Below the pieces are notes generated by a model, which worked only from the letters and a program-made list of their open reading frames with translations, did not search any database and was not told the origin of the DNA. 64,000 nt of DNA, taken from positions 15,251,001 to 15,315,000 of the forward strand of contig NC_079875.1 in assembly GCF_029227915.1 (NCBI RefSeq), in the 5' to 3' direction. The stretch comes from Hydractinia symbiolongicarpus (taxonomy: Eukaryota > Cnidaria > Hydrozoa > Anthoathecata > Hydractiniidae). Numbering within the stretch: position 1 is the stretch's first letter; every line of letters starts with the position of its first letter. Positions 33,317 through 44,246 of the stretch are shown piece after piece. The position numbers were made by a program, and so were the translations under genes.

Positions 33317-35594
33317 TTTCTAAAAGTAAATGTTTAGTATTGCCATTTTACCTTAAAATCCAATTTATACCCAGTCGCATGTTTTATTATTACAGCAATT
33401 GGTAACTAGAACTGACTTATTGTAACTTTAACTAAGAAAATAGTTTTGTACCTTTTTTATGGTCACAATAAGGAAAATCTTCGACTTTTAAACAACTATA
33501 AAGCATGGACGTGGAAGTGACATTTTAGGTACAATTTTCTCTAGTCTAATGAGTCTTACGAAAAAAACCTGGTTCTCTGAGTATTACTGCAAAAAAACTG
33601 GCACTCTAATTTTTACGAAAAAAAACGGTTTTTTGAGTATCACTGCAAACAAAACCAGCACTTTAATTTTTACGAAAAAAAACCCGGTTCTCTAAGTATC
33701 GCTGCAAAAAATACGGCACTCTAATTTTTACAAAAAAACCCTGCACTTTAAGCTTCAAAATGCTTTCAGCTTAAAGCACCGATAGCTCTTATACGCCATT
33801 CACGTTGATTAGTTAGCAAAAAAACTGCATTGCTGGAATCCAGAAGGTGTAATACTTCATTCAGTTAACAAATATCATGTCAATTTCTTAAATATCGTCG
33901 CACATGCCATTTTCAAATTTACAGGTTCTATAAGCGATTTTGAGCTTAAAGAACACCGGTACTGGTGCACTAGCCACGTCCAAATAAATAGGACATTTGC
34001 CATATTATTTCCTTACTAAGATATATATATATAGCTATTAAAAAAAATTTTTTTAGTTAATTCTTAAAAGTGTTCAAAGGATACATTGAAAAGTAACAGA
34101 AATTCAAAACTTCAACTTCATAGATTTTGCTTATCACTTTAAAGAGCACCATTTTGACAAATACTGAAAATGCGGGTCCCCCCACCCCTAAGAAAAGAAG
34201 GGAGGCGGGATTCAAGTTATAGCATTCTCATGAGAGCATTTCCACGTGATACTGTCTAAAGAAGACTACTAGCTAGCTAAGCTCTATTTTTGTTATACAA
34301 GTTCAAGAGGAATATCTCCTGGCCGTTGCTTTCTATTGTATTTAGCGACCGTCCACCAAAACTTAAGGCCCCACAGTCAGAAAACTGTAAGCATACCCCA
34401 AATGAGGGAAATAATCGCTGCAGTGCTTGAAAATTAGCTACATTGAGTTATTTTTATACGATACGACGAGCAAGCAAGAAATTCTTTGCACCTTTGACGC
34501 CATGTTGCTGCTGTGTTATGATCACTTTACCGAACAATGTTCAGATAAAAAGATTGATGGTAAAAATGGTGACCCTCGGCCGAGTAGGTCTTCAAGTTAT
34601 CTCCCGACCTGTTGCGCCGCATATTGAGAAAACACACACACAAAATGAAGATGATGTTTTAGTTTAAGTTCTCAATAAAAAAATTTAATGCTAGGGTATC
34701 AGCATTTCTGTCGTTATCTTCATTGGTCATTTTAACACTCTCTTGCATATTCACTATGCATGTTTCCACGGGCTTCTTTTACGCATTCGGCGAATATATG
34801 TGTACATATGTGTATATTCTCATCGCTTTATGGTTCTTGCGCCAGACACACATATCAGAAAATTTTCAAATCCCCAACTAATAAATAAGTAAAACAAGCA
34901 ACCTTGATGGTTTTAGAAGGCGATCTCTAGGAAAAAGGTAAATGACAGGAGAACAGAGGTAAAAAATTTGTTGTTTTTTTCGGTTGAAATGGAAGAGTAT
35001 GATAAGACGATAACAGTAACGTGTTTTTATTATCCACTTTTACTCTGATGTCGAATAAAAACAATTTAAAATGGTTGTGACGTCATAGGTGCATTTGGCT
35101 TCCCGCATTATGCTCATAGTTAAAGTATGTAGATCACAAAAATTAAAACAAGCAAAACCAGCAGATGACCGGCAACTTTGATATGTTGACCCTGAACCAT
35201 AGTTATACATAATATATTGATAATATACATATAACAGTAGGAAGACGAAACGATACAGCACGTTTAAGCTGCTATATGATATGTGATTACATTAAAATGA
35301 CGCTACCTATACCCATCTATTAACTAAAAAACTTTGTACTCAATACTGAAATTTTTCAAATGTCTGGGTATTTAGTTTAATATACATTATTTTCTTAAAA
35401 TTCTTTTTTTCTCTGTTTTTGAACGATAATCCTAAACCAAAAATTTTCCAAACCTCTGTTTCCCTCTTCGCAGCTAATTTTCCTATTTGTGTTCGTTTCA
35501 AAAAGATACAAAAAAATAAAAGCTGCGAAGGGTTTTTTCCTTTAATTCCGATTGATACCAATGAAGAAATTCCACAGGTAGTATCGACAAAATA
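33317..35594. other. Intergenic region between IDNK and RGP1
   Basis: Presumably holds the RGP1 promoter and non-coding first exon, followed to the right by the IDNK 3' end. A tandem repeat (33558-33750) lies close to the RGP1 start. Nothing else is supported; the ORFs near 34430-34670 and 35040-35260 have no coding features. Confidence 0.4.
33558..33750. repeat. 57-bp tandem repeat, about 3.3 copies
   Basis: Units beginning acgaaaaaaaacc(c)ggttct and continuing with gagtatcactgcaaa and cactctaattttt start at 33558, 33615, 33672 and (partial) 33730. They are diverged from each other. The array lies about 240 bp upstream of the RGP1 start codon. Confidence 0.75.
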
Positions 35595-38500
35595 TTATAT
35601 GATTTTTTTTGCCATTAACAAATTAGTTATAAAATCAACAACTTCAGTAACATTATTAGTGATATTTACAAGTAAAATTCGTTCTTCGTTTTCTTGAGGT
35701 TCCTCCAATGCATTAAACTGTGAATCAAGCAATGCTGGTGACATAAAATGATTCTGTCGTGCTTTCAAACGACTCGAGATCAGTTCTTTATAACCTTTCA
35801 AATACACAAACCATACGGAAGAACTGCACGACAATTTTTGTCTGTAAATTTCCTTAAGAGCAGAGCATGCTAACACTAGATTTTGTTTAGTCTCTACGTA
35901 TCTAAAATGAAAGAATCAGAGAAGGCTTTCTTTATCTATCATTCAATTATTTTATAGTGAGGTCTTCAACTTCGTTTCCAGGGCATTTTTTCACTTCTTG
36001 ATATCCGAGACGGCGCGAAAAAATGCTTGTTTCTTCGCGCCGTCTCGGTTGCAAGAAATGCAAAAAATCGGCCTGAGAACAAGGTTGCACATTCTCAGAT
36101 GTAATTTCCTTTATTTGCTAGCATACTACAAGGTATAAAAAGCCAAACCTCGATCCCAGGGCCTGTAGCGTTTTTTAATTTGAGGATGAAACTCCTACGC
36201 GTTTCATCCTCATATCAAAAAACGCTAAAGGCCCTGGGATCGAGGTTGCAAAAAGCTGTGGCAGCACTTTTCACGTGCAAGAGAAGACACAACGAAAACA
36301 GATTTTCATTTTTACCTTGCTATAAGACTTCTCAGTGTTTCTAACCATACCTTGCGATCCTAAAGCAAAATTTAAAAACAATATTCTCTCTTAAGGATTC
36401 TTAAATCTTAGCACAGAAGAAGAGCACTTTACAAAATTAAATAATTTCACCAGAGAAATATCTATCCACTGATGTCTGATACTGTACCTGACCACCATTT
36501 AACAGAGCCCTATCTGGAGGATTTTAGAATCCACCGTTCATTAAGAGTTCTAAACTTATCTAAATTGCCCTACGGTATGTCTAATGAAAAAATTCAAAAT
36601 TAATATATATATTACATATATTACATACCATGTCATGTAATGGTTCACCATTTTGCATTTTTTGTATTGATTTGCTACTATGGTAACTATCGCCGTCAAT
36701 GAAGTCGCAGTTGAGCTGAAAGAAATGTTCTTTGGATTGTTTTGTTCCAACGAGTGTAAAAGATATAACTTTCCGCTTTCTGCATTCACAAACAAAAACA
36801 TTAGTTCTGTCAGTATTTACAGCCTTGCTGCGAATTTTGTCTCGCCATCTTGAATTTTTTAAAAATATAAAAAACATATTTGTTCTTTTTATAACAGAGT
36901 TTTTGTTTCATGGCAATCTCGTCATCCTGGATTTGTAACTTGACTCGTCACATTAAGTAAGTGTAGATGAAAGATAGATCCCTGTGAAGGCAATACCTAC
37001 TGATTTTAGAACTCGAATTGATATAAAATTTCCTAGGGAATAGGTTGATCATATTTCTTACATTGCGACAAAGATGATAGGATGTTTATAAACAGTTTAT
37101 AAACGACTCTGCATGCAACGTGGAGTTTTGATTTTGCGTGGAGAACAATACCCATGTTTACCAAAATTACGAATTGTGACTGAACAATAACAACCAGCAA
37201 ACGCTTGAAGCAACCAAAAAGAAAAAGAGAAGAATATTGCTAAAGAGATTCATTTTAGTGTCTTTTGTATCTTTGAACCAATAAATTACATTGATAGTCA
37301 TTTTACCTTACATATTCCTGTTTTTTTACCTAGAATGCGCGCGCAAGTACAAAATTCCGCAAACTTTAGTAAATCTTTGTAAAGACATCTATCAGTCCTG
37401 AGTTAATATTACATTTGCAATATCATCCTGATAAATATTTATACAGGAAGGCTCGAAAAGTCGGTAAAAAGAGTTCTGGTGCATATAAAGCCTACATTGA
37501 CATTATCTGAAACTCACATCGAAGCACAGAGTGGGTTTGATAACAACGATTTATACACAATACCGGGGTACAACTTCATTTCACGTTGTAGAGAAATTGG
37601 GAAAGGTGGAGGTGTGGCCACTTATATATCGGAACAATTGACATGGAAAAGGAGGGAAGATCTAGAGGTGAATGACATTGAATGTATCTGGCTCGAAATT
37701 TTTCCGAAAAACGCAAAAAGTTTTCTTATATGCTGTATGTATAGACCCCCTGACTCATCTCTATATCTGAATTCTCGTTTTAACGAAATTTTAAGAGAAA
37801 TGTTAATAGCTGTTAATAAATTAACACTAGAAACAATCATTATGGGCGATGTTAATGTGAATTATTTGAAACAAGGTGATCATCGTGAAATCAAAGATAT
37901 ATTCAAATTGCAATCATTTGTACAGCTCGTAAAAAAGCCCACGAGAATAACGCAAGACACTGAAACATTAATTGATGTGATATTTACTAACAAAAGTTCG
38001 ACGATCTCCCACACGGACGTTCTACCTCTGAGTCTGAGTGATCACGATTGTATTGGTTGCGTAAGAAAAGTTAACCATCAAAAGTTTAAATCGCGCACCA
38101 CACGATGTCGAAATTTCAACAAATATGACCCTGAAAAATTGAACACAGACATAAATAATCATGATTGGCAACCTATGTATGAAATGAGTTCCGTGGAAAG
38201 TTCCTGGGAATATTTTAAAACAACAGTACATGCTATAATCGACAAGCACGCTCCCGTTATAACCAAAATGGTAAAAGGACGTTCCTGTCCGTGGTTGAGT
38301 GCTGAAATTAAGAAACATATGAACAATCGAGATAAACTCTTGAGAAAGGCACGAAAAACGAAGAAAGCGTCAGATTGGTGTTTGTACAGACAATTAAAAA
38401 ATCTTTGTAACAACAAAATTCGAGTTGCAAGAAATGGTTATCAGAAAAACTTGTTAGTGGAAAACCGGCATAATCCTCGTAAGTTTTGGAAAACAATCAA

Positions 38501-41500
38501 AAGCATATTTCCTGCAGGAAAGTCATCATCTCCAACAAATAGTGATCAGCCGGATGCAGCTGAAAAACTTCTTTACGCTAACAAATTTTGTCGATACTTT
38601 TCAGATTGCGCTAGAAAATTGAAGGACGTCGCTTTTCCATTACGAAACCTTATATGGAGATATACTCCAATAATTTCGACCAGGACTGATAAACTCTTTC
38701 ATTTTCATTACGTCACGAAAGTGTTTGTCGAAAAAGAATTAAAATCTTTGAAGAGAAAGAAAGCCACCGGTGCAGATGACATACCACCGGGTGTTTTGAA
38801 AGATGCTGCTACACTCCTTTCTCAACCATTAGCATTCATTATAAACCTGTCGCTGCGTACCAGTACAATACCGTCGGACTGGAAAATCGCAAAAGTTACG
38901 CCACTTTTTAAGGGAGGAAATTCATCTGAAGAAACAAACTATAGACCTATCTCAGTTCTTCCTATAGTTTCCAAGATTCTAGAACGTGCTGTTCATCACC
39001 AATTAATTGATTATCTAGAATCAAATAACTTACTTTCTCGAAATCAATTTGGGTACCGTCGAAAACGATCAACGGAGATGGCGACTACGTTATTAACGGA
39101 CAACATCAGGAAAGAAGTAGACAGTGGCAATCTAGTTGGTGCAATTTTTGTTGACTTGTCAAAAGCATTTGACACTTTAGTCATGGATTATTACTGTCAA
39201 AATTATGTTCTTATGGTATTAAAGGAATTGCTTTGAATTGGTTCTCAGACTACCTCTTCAATAGAAAGCAGTATTGCGTAGTAAACAACGTAGCATCCGA
39301 AGAGAAAAGTATTGTCTGTGGTGTACCACAAGGATCCGTCTTAGGACCTATCTTGTTTTTACTTTATTTCAATGACTTTGAAGAGTGCGTTAAATATTCT
39401 GAAGTCATAGAGTTTGCAGATGACACGGTGTTATATTTTGCGAGCAAACGGTTACAAGACATCGAAGACAAGTTCAATTACGATCTCGAGAAGATAGCCG
39501 AATATCTCAAAGATAACGAATTAGTAATAAATCTCAGAAAAGGAAAGACCGAGTCAATGGTATTTGGAACTCAAAAACGACTCTCGATGTATTCACGACA
39601 AATGAATTTATATTACAATGACGTTCCAATATCTTCAACTACACATTATAAGTATCTTGGTACTGTTTTGGATCCATCTTTGAACATGAACGAAAACTTC
39701 AACACGATTTACAAAAGAGCTTCGAACAAGCTACGTTTGTTAAGTTCACTCAAAATGGGTCTTACTGCGGATGCTGTTAGAAAGATCTACACAGCTATTA
39801 TTTTACCAGGATTATCCTATTGCAGTAACGTTCAGCTCAAATTCAGTGATACTCAAATAAAGAGACTCGAATCCATTGACAATCGTGCTAGAATTCTGAC
39901 TCAACAAAATGTTCCTGAGATCAGAAAAGAAATTGAAAAACGAGCTGTGCTGTTTGTTAAAAAATGTTTGGATGGTAATGTCTGTGATAACTTTCAAGAC
40001 TACTTCACTGTGAAGCGTCATCAAAGAACAACAAGAAACAACGGTTTTCTTTTATTTATACCTAAAGTGAAATTAGAATTTGCAAAGGGAAGCTTCTTTT
40101 CAATGGGTGTGAGTTTATTCAACTCTTTACCCATTGGAATTAGGCAATGTGAAATTTTTGAGGAATTTAAAGCTTTGTGTCAAGCACATTTTGTTTGATA
40201 AGTGTATTTGTGAGTGTGTTTTCCATACAGCCTGGTTTAGCTTTTGACACAATCTTTTTGAGTTTTGTGTTAACATTCTTTTTCAACTGAGGACTCTATA
40301 TAGTGCACCGTTTTGTGACAGTTTCTTAGTTTGTTTCCCTGTTTTTCTCGATATAGTCTTTCTCTCTTTTTGTCTCTCATTTTATTCCGTACAAATATAC
40401 ATAATCTTCACATTACATATTTACTTTTTATCTATTGTATATAACCATTTTAAATGAATATTAATATTTTTAACATTTTATTTTCAGGACGCATATTTAT
40501 AACAGTGTTTTATATACTGACATGCAAATCCTGTATAAACATTCGTTAAATAATAATAATAAAAATAATAATAATTTGAGCCATATAAGCGTGCAAGTAC
40601 CGCCACTGACGAACCAGATAGCTGCCTAAGGTTAACCGTAAAGCGAAAAATATTTATTCGTACTTTGATAGCCTGATACTCCCAAAAATTGAACCAACAA
40701 CCTTCCTTACGCAGAATTTATACACACAAAGCTATGAAACTGTATTTCAGTATAGTTAAAAAACACTTAAGGTAAAACCTTCAACTGCGTCATCTCGTAG
40801 GGCATGGAGACAGCATCGGTAAAAGCTTTGAAAGGTTAAGCAATAGAAATAACGGTTGCTTTAACAGGAACAAGCATCATTAACAGAAAGCTGGTGCGGA
40901 AGCGAACGAAGGCTTAGCAAAAAGAACCGTTTGAATTTATCTTTTTTGCTTAACGTTCAGCATGCTGTGATTGCACGCATTCCGTAGCTGAAATGGGAGC
41001 TTTAATTGCACTAGAACCCCCTTCGCAGGACCCTTGTTAAGAGGTACCAGTAGAAACCGAATAGGGTATTGTGGGAGACATAAAACAATTTCGCTGTGAC
41101 GAATTTGGACGCTTCCACCTAACAGTTCTAGGAAACAGGATTTAGGAGAGGGATTGTTGAAAACACAATGTGTCGTCAGATATCGTCAGTTTAGAAAAAA
41201 TAGTTTTGAACTGAAAATGAAATCCATGTTTTTTTGTTTACTTAGGTTATCATAAAAAAGAAAATCTTAAAAAAACATATTGACCTACCCTTGTGCTTAC
41301 AGCTGTTCCAATGGTTGTTCTAAAGTGTTTAAACAAAAAATAGCTGAAACTTTGCGATTTACACAAATATTCATCCCATTTTCGGGGGTTCATTATAACT
41401 TTCTATTTAAATTTTAGCCGTGACGGTTAATATATAAAAAACGAATATTTTAATGTTAGGTGTTTAATTTTCGTCTGCAAACCTTTTTTTAATACACTAT

Positions 41501-42338
41501 AACATTTATTACAGAGAGCACCCTCTTGTTTCTAGAATAACAGAGCCGTAGCTGCTAGGGGGACTGTAAAGAGAAAAATGCACGCCCTCCTCCCCTCTCT
41601 TTTTTAACCCCATCCCACAGGAAATCTTGTCCTGTTGATTATGTGGAAGTGACTTGTGCAGAGGATACATTTTAATTTTTACCTATTGCCCTGAGCAACA
41701 GGAGAACAGGCGTTATAATATTGGAGCATCTTGCATCTTACATTTGTTTAGGAGGTACAAACCTATCTAACAATTCTAGGATAAGCTTCCGGCAGACCTT
41801 AGGCGTAAAATATGAAGAGGTTGGAACGAGGTTGTGATGTCAGTTCCGCTTGCTGACATTCCCGCTATTTGATTCCTATAATAATATTATTAGAAATTTT
41901 TTTAATGCCTTTTGAATAAGTCGAACAATAAATGCTATGTTTTATTTATTTTGATGATGTTTAAAAAAACTCCATAATCAGTTCGAATGGAAACAAAATA
42001 AGCCAGTGGTAGATTAAACAAGGTTATTGGAAATATTTACTTTGAAAGTATGAGACTGATACACTTTTTTAAAAATATAACCTAAACCTCCCGTAAAAGA
42101 GAGTTATGTCGAGAGTATAAGTTTCTTTAAGATCGTTATAAGAGTTTAAAAATTTAAAACTGTAAAGACTGAGAACTAACGTAAAAAATTACAATACTAA
42201 AGAGACGTCCGGGTGCGGATAATGTTTCTAAAAAAATAAAGAATAAAATAATTCGTGATGAAAGTTTAATTAAACTTAAAACCTTTATACTTACTTTCCA
42301 GAACCGGAAACTCCCATCATTACAAGAACGAAACTCAT
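35595..42338 (-). CDS. IDNK: Gluconokinase
   Basis: Phosphorylates gluconate to 6-phosphogluconate using ATP, feeding the pentose phosphate pathway; cytosolic. Coding exons on the minus strand: 42338-42295, 41319-41289, 36715-36629, 36359-36316 and 35901-35595. Phases join exactly to 170 residues (human IDNK 187). The P-loop GVSGSGKTT is at residues 9-17 and is split by intron 1 at the lysine codon. Substrate/Mg motifs follow: DFIDGDSYH at about 29-37, then KMQNGEPLHDMDR, LVLACSALK at about 77-85, VYLKG and the family tail NHFMSPALLDSQF. The first exon encodes only 14 complete residues and the second about 10, which is why the gene is invisible as an ORF. Intron 2 (about 4.6 kb) carries an antisense LINE and intron 4 carries two foldback elements. 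Intact. Confidence 0.92.
35967..36088. mobile_element. CAACCTCG foldback element, copy H
   Basis: Termini caacttcgtttccagggc and gcctgagaacaaggttgc bracket a strong inner palindrome (gagacggcgcgaa with its inverse ttcgcgccgtctc). It lies in IDNK intron 4, about 55 bp from copy I. Confidence 0.55.
36145..36249. mobile_element. CAACCTCG foldback element, copy I
   Basis: Almost the entire 105 bp folds on itself: aacctcgatcccagggcc pairs with ggccctgggatcgaggtt, and the inner arms gaggatgaaac and gtttcatcctc also pair. Imperfect flanking aaaaagc may be a target duplication. It lies in IDNK intron 4. Confidence 0.65.
37485..39236 (+). pseudogene. LINE ORF2, endonuclease and first half of reverse transcriptase
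   Basis: The frame lacks the start of the apurinic-type endonuclease but retains the catalytic SETHI glutamate, GDVNVN, and the SDHDCI histidine/aspartate motif. After a basic linker come the reverse transcriptase fingers (KKATGADDIPPG, YRPISVLPIVSKILE, NQFGYRRKRST) and the first active-site block FVDLSKAFD. A loss of about one base near 39175-39182 then sends the frame into nonsense and a stop at 39236. The element is therefore inactive for two reasons, truncation and frameshift. Confidence 0.8.
39180..40198 (+). pseudogene. LINE ORF2, second half of reverse transcriptase
   Basis: The correct phase resumes just after the frameshift. It shows GVPQGSVLGPILFLLYFND, the catalytic box EFADDTVLYF, the primer-grip region with YLGTVLD, and the C-terminal connection region. 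It ends at 40198. Only one lesion separates the two halves, so the copy is not very old. Confidence 0.8.
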
Positions 42339-42877
42339 TTTTTTAAACGGACGATTTGTTGTTTTTTATGTTTGCACAGCGCCAAAGCAAATCTGCAGAA
42401 AGCTCGCCGACACATGGAGGGGCTAACTAAATTATGCATCACCGGTGTGTATTTTCAGGACCATGCATATGATGACGATTGGATACACTCGCATGATGCT
42501 TGATAAATATTCGCATGTCATACTCATGGCTTAAAGAGCAACACGTATTAATTCCTATTACGGGAAAAAATATTAAATTCACGCTTAGTTGACCGTAAAA
42601 ATCCATGCTAGAAGACATCATCTTTCATAGCAAACACCTCTTACAGGACATCATCGGTGAATTTACGCTCAAAGAACAAGTTGAAACGGATCACAATGGA
42701 CAATTATGATTTTTAGAATATGTAGTTGATAAAACTTTCAGTTCTGATCCAAACTAAAAGTTGAAATCATTTCAACTTTCAACAAGAACGGTCAAAATTT
42801 AAAAGAACCAACAATAGAATAATTAGCAGGTAGGCAATAATATTTAAGTATTCTTCTTGTTCCGCTATGATCCGTTG

Positions 42878-42996
42878 CAACCTATGTTCCAGGACCTGTT
42901 GCCTCTTTTTGCATATCGGACGGCTGAACGTACTTTTTCGTCAGACCTATTAATAGGCGCAGCGCCGCTGAGAAAAAAGGCCTGGGGATGAGGTTG
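42878..42996. mobile_element. CAACCTCG foldback element, copy J, with 9-bp duplication
   Basis: It runs from caacctatgttccaggacc to gcctggggatgaggttg. The flanks gatccgttg (42869-42877) and gattcgttg (42997-43005) match at 8 of 9 positions. Confidence 0.7.
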
Positions 42997-43196
42997 GATT
43001 CGTTGTGCTTTTGAGTGGAAATTCACCCTTAACAGTCCGAAAACTGGGCATACTTTTATTGAGAAATCTCTCTATATTTCGTATTTCCTAAGAAGAACCA
43101 AAATCTTTGTTAAGTTAAGTATAACTTATTTACAATATGTTCTCTCGAATCGTAAAAATAAAATAGTAAGCCACACTAGATCGATTCTATTTTACC

Positions 43197-43285
43197 CAAT
43201 CTCGTTCCCAGGGCTTTTTGTCGTCTTATGTTCGTCTTGCCGTCTAATATGCAAAAAGAGACAACATGTCCTGGGATCGAGGTTG
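43197..43285. mobile_element. CAACCTCG foldback element, copy K, with perfect 9-bp duplication
   Basis: It starts caatctcgttcccagggc and ends gtcctgggatcgaggttg. Flanked on both sides by tattttacc (43188-43196 and 43286-43294), an exact 9-bp target duplication that fixes both element borders. The inside (ctttttg ... caaaaag) also folds. Confidence 0.8.
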
Positions 43286-44246
43286 TATTTTACCCTGACA
43301 CCTCAAAACAAGTTATACTAGCAAATTTCGGAAGAACCTCTTTAAAATAGTCCTAAGATTTTATTATAATGCTTGAAACAGGACTGAAATATATCTATAT
43401 CTCTGGATATAATGGTATATAAAAGGTTTCAGCTTTAGTAAAGAAATGGACATATGTTTCCCTAGAACAAACAAATGACATAATAGCAAGACTTGGTAAT
43501 CCCATCATAGAACAAGTTAAAGCATCCTCGTCCTCAGAGTCTCTTGGCCTCTAGGCTGTTAAATTACTGAAATATCACAGCGATATTTTGATACTACAGA
43601 TTAAAAAACTACAGTCTTTAACACATATATTCTAGCTTTTTAATTTTTAACTAGAAATGTTTCCAACAAACATCTGTCATCAGTGTGTCAACTGTACTGT
43701 TCGAGATTGTCAGAAAAAGAAAAATAGCCCTGGGTCAAGAGTTTTCCCAAAATTAAACATAAATAAACTATTTTTGTGGCACAACGGTGTTTTCGTCTAA
43801 CCAGAGATTCGATAGATCTTATTCCTAAATCATGCTTTGATTTGACACTGAGCTTAGCGATGATTATGAATTTTTTTTTTTTTTTTTTATAGTTTATTTT
43901 TGAAACAAGACATTGCGGTTATTTTAATCCCTCTAATCTACCATAATATCTATGTATATCATACTTCTCAAAAGGTAACCACAGTATCATCTTCCTACGA
44001 TTAATTTTGTCAGAAAATCACATAAAAATCGCCTAAAAAATTTCTTTAAACGGAAAATCACAGTACACGAAATCGTAACGATCTCGTTGTACTTCCCGTG
44101 GTTTTCCGGTCTGGTGATTTATGAATGTTTCGTTGTTCGATTAAAGATGGAGGATGAGCTGTTCAAAACAAATTACATCTAAAAAGTAAACACTAAACTA
44201 AACAGGGAAGCGAGCGGAAGGTGCCTATCTAGATATATTTTTCAAA

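Larger units (their letters stand above)
37485..40575 (+). mobile_element. LINE retrotransposon (CR1/L2/Jockey group), 5' truncated
   Basis: A non-LTR retrotransposon lies antisense in IDNK intron 2. It starts inside the endonuclease domain and runs through reverse transcriptase to an AAT-type simple-repeat tail (about 40548-40575), the usual layout for a 5'-truncated insertion. A similar string, catata(a)agc, occurs at 37482-37490 and, after the tail, at 40582-40590. It may be an imperfect target duplication but is weak evidence. Confidence 0.85.
42339..44246. promoter_or_regulatory. Divergent intergenic region between IDNK and the FERM gene
   Basis: About 1.9 kb separates the start codons of two genes transcribed away from each other, so both promoters should lie here. 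It contains foldback copies J and K, both with 9-bp target duplications, and a T-run at 43869-43888. No TATA box could be assigned with confidence. Confidence 0.5.

Noticed and set aside
34427-34667. Two short overlapping plus-strand ORFs
   Set aside because: Overlapping frames, no splice sites, no recognisable motif.
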